Source: Bradyrhizobium sp. 195 (GTDB taxonomy: Bacteria; Pseudomonadota; Alphaproteobacteria; Rhizobiales; Xanthobacteraceae). Taken from it: DNA of 64,000 nt. The stretch is taken from contig NZ_CP082162.1 in the NCBI RefSeq assembly GCF_023101665.1, forward strand, positions 372,001 to 436,000, in the 5' to 3' direction. This document shows, one piece after another, positions 8,932 through 17,920 of this stretch. The stretch's first letter is position 1; every line of letters starts with the position of its first letter. The notes under the pieces were generated by a model, which was not told the DNA's origin, did not search any database, and worked only from the letters and a program-made list of their open reading frames with translations. A program made the position numbers and the translations under genes.

Positions 8932-9711
8932 ATGACTCAGTCCGGCCTCGGCACCCAGACTTCTACACAGGAGGTTGCGCTTATTGTGGGCGGTGGCCCG
9001 GGCATCAGTTCGAGTTGCGCCAGGCTGTTCGCAAGAAACGGGATGCGCGTCGCCGTCGCAGCCAGGAATCCGGAAAAAGCGGTTCTTCAGTCTCTCGAAA
9101 AGTCGCATGGCGTGCGTCGATACGCCTGCGATGCAAGTGAACCGGCAGAAGTGGCACGGCTGTTCGAGAATGTCGTTCAAGAGATCGGGACGCCAAGGCT
9201 TGTCGTGCATAACATCGACGGCCGGGTTCCCGGCATTTTCCGCAAGAACGTGGTCGAGGCCGATCCGGTCATGGCGCTCGAGACGCTTCGAAACGCGGCG
9301 TTCTCTGCGTTTCTGGTCGGCCAACAGGCGGCTCGGCTCATGCTCGGAAACGAGCCTGATGCCAATGGCGCGCGAGGAACGATCATCTTCACGAACGCCA
9401 GCGCGGCGCTCAAGGGCTTTCCATCGGGTGGGCCATTTGCAATGGCATGCCATGCCAAGTCCGGACTCGCGCAAAGCATGGCACGAGAATTGATGCCGCA
9501 GGGAATCCACGTGGCGAACGTGCCGATCGACGCCGCGATAGGCTGGACCCAGGAGGACGGGACCCGCGCGCACCGGCTGGCGGGAACGACTGTCGACGAC
9601 AACATGGCCGACCCTGTCCATATTGCGGAAACCTATCTGCAACTGCACCGCCAGCATCGATCCACCTGGGCCTTTGAAGTGGTGCTGCGGCCGTGGGTCG
9701 AGAAATGGTAA
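8932..9711 (+). CDS. divergent short-chain dehydrogenase lacking the catalytic tyrosine
   Basis: A 259-residue SDR-fold protein with the glycine-rich VGGGPGISSS loop at about residues 19-28 and IIFTNASAALKG preceding FAMACHAKSGLAQS. The lysine is present (HAK) but the position four residues earlier is alanine rather than tyrosine, so classical SDR chemistry is doubtful. The C-terminal STWAFEVVLRPWVEKW matches the end of the broken SDR at 2684 (SAWSFLTELRPFNENW), so the two are paralogues. ATG at 8932 follows a GGAGGAAGCA site. Intact and downstream of the OYE gene. Confidence 0.82.
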   Translation: MTQSGLGTQTSTQEVALIVGGGPGISSSCARLFARNGMRVAVAARNPEKAVLQSLEKSHGVRRYACDASEPAEVARLFENVVQEIGTPRLVVHNIDGRVPGIFRKNVVEADPVMALETLRNAAFSAFLVGQQAARLMLGNEPDANGARGTIIFTNASAALKGFPSGGPFAMACHAKSGLAQSMARELMPQGIHVANVPIDAAIGWTQEDGTRAHRLAGTTVDDNMADPVHIAETYLQLHRQHRSTWAFEVVLRPWVEKW

Positions 9712-9829
9712 TCGCGCTCAGCTGATCTCTCCGGGTGATTGCACGGCGCTAGCCAATTCCAAATTAGAATTCTGTGCCTCTGCTAAAATTCCTCTATTCG
9801 ACGCTTATCTGGCGCTCACTTTTGTCTTG

Positions 9830-9850
9830 ACCGTTCTATTTTAGAACGGT
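9830..9850. promoter_or_regulatory. perfect 9-bp palindrome, candidate operator
   Basis: ACCGTTCTA, three T, TAGAACGGT is a perfect inverted repeat of 9 bases. A TTGACC at 9827-9832 could be a -35 element, which would place the palindrome over the promoter of the acyl-CoA synthetase gene starting at 9944. The size and symmetry suit a TetR-, MarR- or GntR-type dimer. No such regulator gene is adjacent, so the factor would be encoded elsewhere. It is too short and has no U-tract to be a terminator. Confidence 0.55.
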
Positions 9851-9943
9851 TTACTCCGCTGGCCAATAGGAATGAAGGGTGCGGATCTCCCGGTTAAAGG
9901 GGGCCGCGCACGCTGCCGAAAACAAGGCGCGAGGGAGGATGGC

Positions 9944-11536
9944 ATGAGGAGCTTCGACGAGCTCACCGCAGCCGAACTGCTGGGCGGCCTGCCGTCCAGG
10001 GTGCACGACATCTACGCGCCGTTCGTGCGGGACATTCCGGATCATCCGGCTTTCGTGGAGGGTGGCCGTTCCTGGAGCTACCGGCAGTTCTCGGACGCTG
10101 TCGACGCTGCGGCAAAGGATCTCGCCGGTTTGGGCATCAGGCCCGGTGATCGCGTGATCATCGCGAGCGAGAACAGCGTGGCGCTCGGAGCGATGCTCTT
10201 CGCGGCCAGCAAGCTCGATGCCTGGGGTATTCCGGTCAATCCTCGCCTTTCGCCCAGGGAGATTGACCTGATCGGGACGCACAGCGGCGCCAGACGCGTG
10301 CTGTTCAACTCGGCGCTCTCGAAGGAAGCGGCCGATCATGCCTCCCGGCTCGGTGCGAAGATCGGCGCCGTCGGGCCGTTCGGCGGAATCGGTGTCGGTC
10401 CTCTCAATGCGGATGCGCAACCGGAGCCGGTCGAAAAGGACGGCGCCCACCAGGTCGCGGGCCTTTTGTACACCTCGGGCACGACCGGCGCACCGAAGGG
10501 CGTGATGCTGAGCCATCGCAACCTCCTTTTCACCGCAAGGACGTCGGGAATCCTTCGCCAAAATAGTCCAGGCGACCGCATCTACGGCGTGCTGCCGATG
10601 TCGCACATCGTCGGGTATGCGATCCTGCTGATCTCCACGCTGATGCACGGCGGCACGTTGCATGTCGTAGCCAAGGCCGATCCGGCTGCGCTGGCTCACG
10701 CCATCGCCGAGGAGGGGATCACGAGCCTGTTCGGCGTGCCCGCCACATATCAGCGTCTGCTCGAACACAAGGCGGTCAAGGGCCTCCAACGGCTCGAACG
10801 GGGCAGGCTGCGGATCATGGCCGTCGCCGGCGCTCCGCTCGACCTCGATCTGAAGCAGCGGATCGAGGACGAGTTTGGAATCCCGTTGCTGAACAATTAC
10901 GGTATAACAGAATGTTCGCCGGGACTTACGGGGGTCCGTTCGGAACAGCCTGTCGCGGATGAGTCGGTCGGCCCGTTTCTTCCGGGTATCGAGCACCGGA
11001 TCGTGGACGGGCAGGGAATGCAGGTGGCGACCGGCGAAGTGGGCGAATTGCACGTTCGTGGTCCAAACATCATGCTCGGCTACTATCGCGCGCCGGATCT
11101 GACGGCGGCGGCGATCGATCACCAGGGATGGTTCAATACGGGGGATCTCGCCCGGGTCAACGGCCAGGGGCATCTCTATATCGCCGGTCGTACCAAGGAG
11201 CTGATCATCCGCTCCGGCTTCAACGTCTATCCCGCCGAGGTGGAAGCGGTGCTGAACGCGCACGACCAGGTCGTTCAATCGGCCGTCGTCGGACGGAAGG
11301 CCGACGGCAACGAGGAGGTGGTCGCGTTCGTGCAGCTGCTGCCCGGCGCCAGCATCAGCGCCGAAGAGCTGAAGGCGTATACGGCTCAATTGCTCACGTC
11401 GTACAAGCGTCCGACCGAATTGATCGTGCTCGACGCTCTCCCCTCGGCCTCAACCGGCAAGATCCTCAAGCATCAGCTGCGCGAGATGGCGAACGCGCGC
11501 CCAAGCGCACGGATGTCCAACGCAGCCGCGGGCTGA
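9944..11536 (+). CDS. AMP-dependent acyl-CoA synthetase/ligase
   Basis: A 530-residue adenylate-forming enzyme that would activate a carboxylic acid via acyl-AMP to acyl-CoA. The P-loop-like LLYTSGTTGAPKGVMLSHRN lies at about residues 170-190, the NNYGITECSP motif near 320, the hinge motif GWFNTGDLA near 390, and the catalytic lysine in PSASTGKILK near the C-terminus. Length and domain order are complete. Substrate (aromatic, fatty or terpenoid acid) cannot be told. ATG at 9944 has a GAGGGAGGA site. A palindromic operator candidate lies upstream, and a binding-protein gene follows. Confidence 0.93.
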   Translation: MRSFDELTAAELLGGLPSRVHDIYAPFVRDIPDHPAFVEGGRSWSYRQFSDAVDAAAKDLAGLGIRPGDRVIIASENSVALGAMLFAASKLDAWGIPVNPRLSPREIDLIGTHSGARRVLFNSALSKEAADHASRLGAKIGAVGPFGGIGVGPLNADAQPEPVEKDGAHQVAGLLYTSGTTGAPKGVMLSHRNLLFTARTSGILRQNSPGDRIYGVLPMSHIVGYAILLISTLMHGGTLHVVAKADPAALAHAIAEEGITSLFGVPATYQRLLEHKAVKGLQRLERGRLRIMAVAGAPLDLDLKQRIEDEFGIPLLNNYGITECSPGLTGVRSEQPVADESVGPFLPGIEHRIVDGQGMQVATGEVGELHVRGPNIMLGYYRAPDLTAAAIDHQGWFNTGDLARVNGQGHLYIAGRTKELIIRSGFNVYPAEVEAVLNAHDQVVQSAVVGRKADGNEEVVAFVQLLPGASISAEELKAYTAQLLTSYKRPTELIVLDALPSASTGKILKHQLREMANARPSARMSNAAAG

Positions 11537-11615
11537 CGGAGGCGCCCGAAATCGAATTACGCCCGATCAAGGAAGAATGGTGAGCGACGGAATTGTCGCC
11601 GAAGGGAGATGGCAA

Positions 11616-12815
11616 ATGCTTAAGACGACCATGATTGTTGCGGCATTCGCGGTATCGATGGCAAGCGCGCAGGCCCGCGCGGAAACGCCTGGGGTCACTG
11701 AATCCGAGGTGAAGATAGGGGCGACCTTCCCGTTTAGCGGCCCTGCTTCGCCGCTCAGCAATACCGGAAAGGGCATGATCGCCTACGTCAATTCGATCAA
11801 CGATCGTGGCGGCATCAACGGGCGGAAGATCAACCTCGTCACCTACGACGATGCCTACAGTCCTCCCAAGACGGTGGAGCAGACCAGGAAACTCATCGAG
11901 AGCGACGAGGTGGCGTTCCTGTTCGGCCCATTGGGTACGCCCGGCATCAGCGCCACCATCAAGTACGTCAATGCGAAGAAAGTGCCGCATCTGTTTGTCG
12001 TGAGCGGAGTCAGCAAGTTCACGAACTTCGCTGAATTCCCCCTGACCACGACGGGATTGCCGAGCTACGATACCGAGGGACGCATCTACGCGAAATACAT
12101 CACCCAGACCCGTCCGGACGCGAAGATCGCGATCCTCTATCAGAACGACGATCTCGGTAAGGACTTCGTCAATGCATTCAAGGCCTACCTGAAGGACGAT
12201 TTCGACAAGAAAGTCGTCGTGTCCTCCTACGAGGTGACCGAGCCGACCATTGATTCCCACGTCGTGTCGCTGAAGTCGTCCGGCGCAGAGGCGTTTTTGG
12301 TGGCCGGCACGCCAAAATTCGCAGCTCAAGCGATCAAGAAAGTCGACGAGATCGGTTGGAAGCCGCTGTTCCTGATCAACTTCGTCTCGAGTTCAGTGTC
12401 GTCGACCATCGTCCCCGCGGGACCCGAGAAGGCTGTCGGCATCGTGGCCGCGACAATCACCAAGGATCCGAATGACAAGAAGTGGGCCGACGATCCCGGC
12501 ATCAAATGGTACCGCGACTACTTTGCCAAATACCTGCCCGGCGCCGATATCGGCGATAACAATTACCTGTTCGGTACCCAGCAGGGACAGATCCTGGAGC
12601 AGGTGCTCAAGCAATGTGGTAACGATCTCTCGCGCGAGAACATCGTCAGGCAATCGCGCAGCATCCGTGGGCTGTCGCTTCCCACGGCCATACCAGGTGT
12701 CGTGATCAACACGGGACCGGAAAGCAGCATGGCGTACACGCAGCTGCAATTGCAGCGCTGGAATGGGACCACGTGGGAGCAGTTTGGTAGCGTGCTCAGC
12801 GCCGACGGAAAGTGA
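11616..12815 (+). CDS. branched-chain amino-acid-type ABC substrate-binding protein
   Basis: A 399-residue periplasmic binding protein of the LivJ type (Peripla_BP_6). It has a signal peptide (residues 1-24, MIVAAFAVSMASAQARA), then GVTESEVKIGATFPFSGPAS and INDRGGINGRKINLV, hallmarks of this family. In rhizobia such proteins also bind aromatic acids and other carboxylates. No LivFGHM permease or ATPase genes are nearby, so it is orphaned or uses a distant transporter. Being directly after the acyl-CoA synthetase suggests uptake of that enzyme's substrate. ATG at 11616 follows GAAGGGAGAT. Confidence 0.9.
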   Translation: MLKTTMIVAAFAVSMASAQARAETPGVTESEVKIGATFPFSGPASPLSNTGKGMIAYVNSINDRGGINGRKINLVTYDDAYSPPKTVEQTRKLIESDEVAFLFGPLGTPGISATIKYVNAKKVPHLFVVSGVSKFTNFAEFPLTTTGLPSYDTEGRIYAKYITQTRPDAKIAILYQNDDLGKDFVNAFKAYLKDDFDKKVVVSSYEVTEPTIDSHVVSLKSSGAEAFLVAGTPKFAAQAIKKVDEIGWKPLFLINFVSSSVSSTIVPAGPEKAVGIVAATITKDPNDKKWADDPGIKWYRDYFAKYLPGADIGDNNYLFGTQQGQILEQVLKQCGNDLSRENIVRQSRSIRGLSLPTAIPGVVINTGPESSMAYTQLQLQRWNGTTWEQFGSVLSADGK

Positions 12816-12877
12816 ATTGTACCTTCTCAAGGTGCAAGGTTTGAGCCCGCAATACGACCCTCAGCATTGGAGCACGG

Positions 12878-13140
12878 ATGTCCAGCGACGTTCTTTTCCG
12901 CCCTTTCAAGCTGAAAGGGCTGACCTTGCCGAACCGGGTCGTAATGGCGCCGATGACGCGCTCATTCTCTCCGGGCGGAATCCCGACCGACGACGTCGCG
13001 CAGTATTAGCGTGGGCGTGCCGAAGGAGCGGTCGGCCTCATTATCTCGGAGGGCACGGGCGTGGATCGTCCGGCAATCCTTGAACGATCCGAATGTTCCC
13101 CGTTTTCACGGAGAGAAGGAGTTGGCGGGGTGGCGGCGTG
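12878..13140 (+). pseudogene. N-terminal relic of a second Old Yellow Enzyme gene
   Basis: Starts LFRPFKLKGLTLPNRVVMAP and MTRSFSPGGIPTDDVAQY, clearly an OYE N-terminus. It then has an in-frame TAG at about 13007, reads GLIISEGTGVDRPAIL, and after a frameshift near 13080 NDPNVPRFHGEKELAGWRRV. Beyond about 13140 homology stops, so roughly two thirds of the gene, including the FMN-phosphate region, is missing. It is a different OYE subfamily member from the one at 7751. Confidence 0.8.
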
Positions 13141-13305
13141 TGGGCTTCATTTTATACCGGTCGGCACACAAAGGCCGGCACGCGAAATGGCGCACGTCGT
13201 CCGGAAACGGTGTTCTTCATGGGTAGGAACGCCCGGAGCCCACACGAGGTTAGATAGATCGCGCGCCATCGCAGCGGCGCTGACCGGCGGATTGGAGGCG
13301 GCCCC

Positions 13306-13500
13306 ATGAAGTTCATCGTGGACGAAGCCGGCGAGATCATTGCCCAAGCAACGGATGACCATACTCTAATCGGCGGCCACCACCGCCTCGCAGTGGCGGC
13401 CAGCCTCGGTAAAAGATTGTTCTGGCGAGATACCGGCGAACCTGTAAGGCTTGATAACTTCTTCAAGCATTACGGAAGTTCTCTTCGGCATACAGCCTGA
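13306..13500 (+). CDS. small hypothetical protein
   Basis: A 64-residue open frame with a GGAGG ribosome-binding site at suitable distance. MKFIVDEAGEIIAQATDDHT followed by GGHHRLAVAASLGKRLFWRD reads like protein rather than random sequence, but I recognise no family. It lies just after the OYE relic. Function unknown. Confidence 0.4.
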   Translation: MKFIVDEAGEIIAQATDDHTLIGGHHRLAVAASLGKRLFWRDTGEPVRLDNFFKHYGSSLRHTA

Positions 13501-13861
13501 GCCGCTAAGGTAGAGGACGCGTCACCAAGGTGCGCGGAACGTCACTGCTGTTGAACCGGATGGTCCTGGCGCGAGAAAGCAATCGCGTGATTGGGCTGCG
13601 AAGCTGATGCAACGGCGGCAAGGCTGCCCAACGTGAAGCCCATCGCATGGTCAGTGAAAAAATCCTCCCTGCGGCGAAGACCAGCACCAGCCAGCCTGAC
13701 GGCGGCGCTTCCGGCGACAAGATTGTTGAGCAATATCGAAGAAAGGTGGGAGCGAACACCAAACGGCTCGGTCGCGAGCGAACGAAAATCGCGCTGAATT
13801 CGCCGGGGCGGCAAGAGCGGCTTGCCCTAGCCGCTCTCTCCATTTAACAAGTCCGCCCCGC
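13501..13861. other. intergenic stretch with a strong hairpin at 13814-13837
   Basis: No convincing gene. AGAGCGGCT and AGCCGCTCT form a 9-bp stem with a 6-base loop at 13814-13837. It sits 25 bases downstream of the minus-strand phasin gene and lacks a clear T-run on either side, so it may stabilise the 3' end of that mRNA rather than terminate intrinsically. Overlapping open frames here have no motifs. Confidence 0.4.
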
Positions 13862-14461
13862 TTAGCGTGGGATCTGATCCATAGTTTTTTTAATTTGCTT
13901 CCCGGTATCGTCGGCCATTTTGAGCGACAAGTCGGCGATACGACGGCCGCTTTCCAGAGCGGTCTCCATGGTCTCCCGCACCATGTCACTCTGCACCGCT
14001 GCAAAGTCCTGTGGAGTTCGGCACGTCCACAACCTGTTCCAGTGTTCGATGTGCTTCTCAAATTGTTGCCGAGCCATCTGGAGGTACTCTTGGGACAAGC
14101 CCCCCATCACTTTGGCGGCGGCTGTACCACTGTAAAGGAGCGTCTGCGCGTTGCGAGCTGACCGTTCGGTTGCCGCCGTTGCCTTTTGCGCATCTTCTTC
14201 AGATAAGCCAAGCGTGCGACTAAACTGCTCGCTTGACCGTCCCATTACCGAGGTCGCCGCTTCGAGGCCGGAGCGCCAAGTCTGCTGTAACGTCTCAACA
14301 TTTTGCTTGAGCATATCAGCGCTGGCCCGGGCCACTTCCTCGCCGGCTTCAGCCGCAGCTTGCCCGATGCGCGTAGTCTGCTCCGCAGCCCTCTCGCCTG
14401 TACGACGGGCTGTGTCTTCCATGTTTTGTGTCGATCTCTCTTCCGGACGCGGGTTTGCCAT
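13862..14461 (-). CDS. phasin family protein
   Basis: A 199-residue, alanine/glutamine-rich, almost wholly helical protein. It begins MANPRPEERST, with heptad-like segments such as QTWRSGLEAATSVMGRSSEQ and ATERSARNAQTLLYSG typical of phasin_2 proteins that coat polyhydroxyalkanoate granules in rhizobia. The start at 14461 has a GGAGAACTAAAG leader. The frame is open to 14575, but that extension lacks phasin-like composition. No phaC or other PHA genes are adjacent. Confidence 0.88.
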   Translation of the reverse strand: MANPRPEERSTQNMEDTARRTGERAAEQTTRIGQAAAEAGEEVARASADMLKQNVETLQQTWRSGLEAATSVMGRSSEQFSRTLGLSEEDAQKATAATERSARNAQTLLYSGTAAAKVMGGLSQEYLQMARQQFEKHIEHWNRLWTCRTPQDFAAVQSDMVRETMETALESGRRIADLSLKMADDTGKQIKKTMDQIPR

Positions 14462-14789
14462 CTTTAGTTCTCCAATGATTGTGTCGATGACTGCCCTCAG
14501 CCTATTGTGCAGAAACGCGATCCTGATGAGAGCGTTCCTGAGGCTACCCACTCTTTCCGCTTGGGCTGATGTCACTATTAACTACAAGCGAGATGTCTAC
14601 TGCAGCTCGTTCCGCCGCAACGTGTGTTGCTCAAGAAGGCTGAGTAGAAGGCTCTCGCCGGCTATTCTATCGTGATCCCACGAAACCGATGGTGCGGTCG
14701 TGAGACAGGTCAGCATACTTGATCATCGACAGGCCGGTTGCACCGAGAAGTAATATCCACGCCGAAGCGATGGTGGCGAGGAAGGACAC
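14462..14789. other. intergenic stretch without a supported gene
   Basis: Contains the upstream region of the phasin gene on the minus strand. No additional motif-bearing frame, RNA gene or clear terminator was seen. Confidence 0.35.
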
Positions 14790-14993
14790 TCAATATGCAG
14801 CCATGCCTGAGCGCCGCTTGTGCCAGCGGCAGTGGGCATCCAGTCGCCACGGGTCCGCGCTGATCTCAACCGCGACGCCGTGCTTGGCGCAGGCACGCAG
14901 CACCTTCTTGACGTCGATCTCATATCCCCGCCGCCGCTGGAGCTATCGACCGGTCATGTGGCCGATGATGGTGGTGTGTTTGTTGGAGATCGC
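14790..14993 (-). pseudogene. relic of the PHP domain of a PolX-type DNA polymerase
   Basis: Read on the minus strand from about 14993, the translation gives NKHTTIIGHMTGR, a stop, then GYEIDVKKVLRACAKHGVAV and EISADPWRLDAHCRWH, ending in a stop. This matches the PHP phosphoesterase domain of bacterial family X DNA polymerases (normally about 570 residues) around the 'GHMTGR' and 'AVEINA-PWRLDLDWRWH' motifs. Only about 65 codons remain, with an internal stop. Confidence 0.7.
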
Positions 14994-15036
14994 GAGAGGC
15001 CGGCAGCGTCGTCTGGTGGCACGGCTCCGAAGGCAA

Positions 15037-15989
15037 CTACGCGTCTGCGACTCTGACCGCCCTCGCTTCATTGACACCTGGTAGGACCACCGCAAACTCC
15101 TCGCCGCCATACCTTGCCGAGAGGCCGCCCGTATCCTTTGTCGCGCTGCCGATCACTTCGGCAATCTGTTTGAGACAGCTGTCGCCAGCTTGATGACTGA
15201 GGGCATCGTTGAAGCCTTTGAAATGATCGATATCGATGAGAAGGACAGAGAACCCGCTGCTTGGCGTACGCTCTCGCAAGAAAGCGTCTAAGCTGCGCCG
15301 GTTCGCAAGCCGCGTTAACCCGTCCGTCGTCGCCAGCTGCGCAAGCTTCAGGTTGGCTGAGGACGACTCCTGTTCCAGCCATATTTGCTCAGCGACGTCA
15401 CGGAGCACACCGATGATTTCCAGATCCTACCGGAGGAATGGTCGACCAGTTTGAAGCGACATTCCAACCAGACCGTCTTAGCGTCCGCGCGGCGCATGCG
15501 GAACCGCACTGAAGGGCATGCTCCTGCTCAACCTTCGACTCGCATCGACTATTTTCTGGCGGTTGTCCTCGTGAACCATCTCCAAACACGCGCGCCCACG
15601 GAAAACGTTCTTGTCCAACCCGAGAGCCGTCACGACTGAGGGTGAGACGTAGCGAAGGCATCCCTTGCGGTCCATCACGACTACGATATCCGCGAGAGCA
15701 GCCGAACCCGCGCCTCTCTGTCCCGAAGGAAATGTTCAAGCTTGGTGCGGAAGCGGAACTGGCCGTTCAACAGACCAGCCATTCCTATGACCAGAGCCAC
15801 CAGGCCGCCAACAAGCGCGTCGGAAAGGAGATCGGCAGTGCTCCAGGATCTGGTGCTCTGAACGCGCAACGCCACCACCACCTGATATTCAGCCGTCTGC
15901 TCATAGTATTTCGGTAGTCCGTCTCTCGGTTCTACTGCGACACTCCCAGAGCTTAGAATCGAGGGCTGCTTGTGACCCTGAGCAGACAT
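15037..15989 (-). pseudogene. membrane PAS-GGDEF diguanylate cyclase, multiply frameshifted
   Basis: On the minus strand three pieces line up: a membrane segment (DALVGGLVALVIGMAGLLNG, about 15770-15830), a PAS piece (VVVMDRKGCLRYVSPSVV and VFRGRACLEMVHEDNRQKIV), and a GGDEF domain (ATTDGLTRLANRRSLDAFL, LIDIDHFKGFND, RYGGEEFAVVLPG). The pieces are in different frames (shifts near 15675 and 15400-15480), and the GGDEF domain stops about 50 residues early. The active-site GGEEF is intact. An inactivated c-di-GMP synthase; its start near 15989 is uncertain. Confidence 0.8.
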
Positions 15990-16079
15990 CGACCTGACGA
16001 ACTCGGATGTCTGGTGATGCGGACGAAACCCGCGGCCACTGACGTGTCGGCAGAACAGAGTAGAGGTTCGACCAGCGCC

Positions 16080-16938
16080 TTACGGGCTCCCCTTCTCTAA
16101 AGAGCTGCGCGGTGGCCGCGGGGCCGCCGCTTTGCGGAGTTCATATTCAATCGCTTGGGCGTGCATGCAAAGCCGGGCTACGATCTCGTCGGTGCGCTTG
16201 GGCGACAGCCGGCGCGGTATCGGGGTTATGGTCAAAGCGCCCTGAGCGGCGCCACAGGAAGATCGGATCGTCACGGACACGGGACTTGCCCCCGGGATAA
16301 GGGAGCTTGCGCGCGCTGCAAAGCCGCCTTTCGCTCGTGCCATCGCCACCTCCCGCAAGATCGCTTCCGTTGAGACGCCGTACGGCGATAAGCGCGATCG
16401 GTTCTTGGCGAGTACGTCACGCGCCGCGTCAGTCTGCATGCCTGATAGGATCGCAATTCCGGCATTGGAGACACCAAGGGGGCGGCGCTCGCCAACATCC
16501 CGAACGAGCGCCTGGATGGGGTAGGTTCCTAGCTCCCGTGCCACGCAGACAGTCTCAAGTCCCACACGGCGCGTGAAAAAGCCGGTGTCGCCGAATTCAC
16601 CGACGGCAGCCCGCAGATGAGGACTGACGATATCGAGCAGCGGATCGCGTGTTCGGCGCGACAGTGCCAGCAGCGGTATCTGCTCGCCAATGACATACCG
16701 TCGAGAGTTCTGTCGCTGCTCAACGATGCCTTCCGCAACCAGGACGCCCAGTATGCGATGCGTCGTCGGGCGCGTAAGCCCCATGCATCGAAACCTCGGA
16801 GAGTCCTAGGCCGGATTCGCGGGCGGCCGCCAGAATGCGCAACACCGCCAGTGCTCTCTGAATGCTCTGCGTTCCGCCCGGCAGATCAACGGATGCAGTG
16901 TCCGATCCAGTCGTTCCATCATCGCCCCGAGCTACCAT
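16080..16938 (-). pseudogene. IclR-family regulator, frameshifted in the HTH
   Basis: The N-terminal frame gives GTQSIQRALAVLRILAAARE and GLGLSEVS. The downstream frame gives MGLTRPTTHRILGVLVAEGI, then the ligand-binding domain (LGTYPIQALVRDVGERRPLG, RLSPYGV) to 16080. The shift falls near 16785, inside the recognition helix region, and equals about a two-base loss. A corrected protein would be about 285 residues. The 34 residues at the C-terminus are proline/arginine-rich. Divergent from the lipocalin-like gene at 17110. Unless translation restarts at the ATG at 16784, DNA binding is lost. Confidence 0.8.
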
Positions 16939-17109
16939 GAGACGCCTCCGGCCGGGCTAACAGCACAATGTCTGCCGGCAAGTCGCCGAGAGGGTGACAC
17001 CTTTCCTTGGCAACGTCCACAATGTGGAAACAATCAGCGCTTTTCCGTTGCGCCGCGGTCAACGACCTGTAGCGTTAATTGATCGACATCGGCATATGAG
17101 GGCTTCGTC

Positions 17110-17619
17110 ATGAACAGGCGTTTTGTACTTGGCCTTTGCGCGGTTGCATTGATCTCGACTCCGGTGTTGCCCAACAGCGGTGTGGCACAGGGAAAGTCGC
17201 TTAAGGATCAACTCGTTGGCACGTGGATTTACGTGTCCAGCACTGCCAAGCGGGCTGATGGCAGCAGTGTGCCGCGCCCACAATTGCAGGGAGCAGTGAC
17301 TTATACCGCGGATGGGCATTTCCACTTCATCACAGTGCCGGTTGATCTGCCCAAAATCGCGTCAGGCGACCGGCTGAAGCCCACTCCAGAAGAGGCCAAG
17401 GCTGTCGCCACTGGAGTGATCGCTTACACAGGGACTTACACCATCGACGAAAGTACCAAGACGGTTCACCCGACTGTAGTAACGAGTACTTTTCCGAACA
17501 TGGTTGCTTCGGATCAGAGTCGGATCGTCACGTCGGTTACGGCCGACGAATTGCGATTGACGAATCCAGGTGGATCAGGCGGTTTGATCCTTGAACTGGT
17601 ATTCAAGCGGGCGAAGTGA
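17110..17619 (+). CDS. secreted lipocalin-like domain protein
   Basis: A 169-residue protein with a signal peptide (MNRRFVLGLCAVALISTPVL) followed by a lipocalin-like core: LKDQLVGTWIYVSSTAKRAD, GAVTYTADGHFHFITVPVDL, and VIAYTGTYTIDE. The 'LVGTW' opening and 'Y-GTYTID' strand are typical of the lipocalin_5 group, which likely binds small hydrophobic ligands in the periplasm. Complete length. No partner gene is evident; the broken IclR gene is divergent. Confidence 0.85.
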   Translation: MNRRFVLGLCAVALISTPVLPNSGVAQGKSLKDQLVGTWIYVSSTAKRADGSSVPRPQLQGAVTYTADGHFHFITVPVDLPKIASGDRLKPTPEEAKAVATGVIAYTGTYTIDESTKTVHPTVVTSTFPNMVASDQSRIVTSVTADELRLTNPGGSGGLILELVFKRAK

Positions 17620-17920
17620 CGGCTCTTCTTCCGAGCGAGCACAAAGGTCGATTGCGTCTGCTCCTGGCCCAAATGCGAAGTAACGGCGTGGGGCGCTGAG
17701 GTCGCTGATGGCCGCACAGCGGACGGGATTTTGCTCTGCCAGGGTTCTTCTCAGGTTGACCATAGCTCACGCGGGCCTTTGTTCGCGGGCGTTTGTGGTC
17801 TGTCCTATAGCGCTTGCGACCGGCCTGTTTCCGACTTGGCAGTTTGATTGCTCAGTGGCCTGGGTTGATACGGAACCGGGTTTGAGGGAACAGAGTTTTG
17901 TAGGAACCAGGAGGGTTCCG

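Noticed and set aside
9851..11389. 512-residue minus-strand frame opposite the acyl-CoA synthetase
   Set aside because: The plus strand has every motif of an AMP-dependent ligase; the antisense translation is histidine/arginine-rich and featureless.
13814..13837. Intrinsic terminator for the phasin gene
   Set aside because: The 9-bp hairpin is perfect but lacks a T-run on either strand, so it was kept only as a hairpin, not called a terminator.
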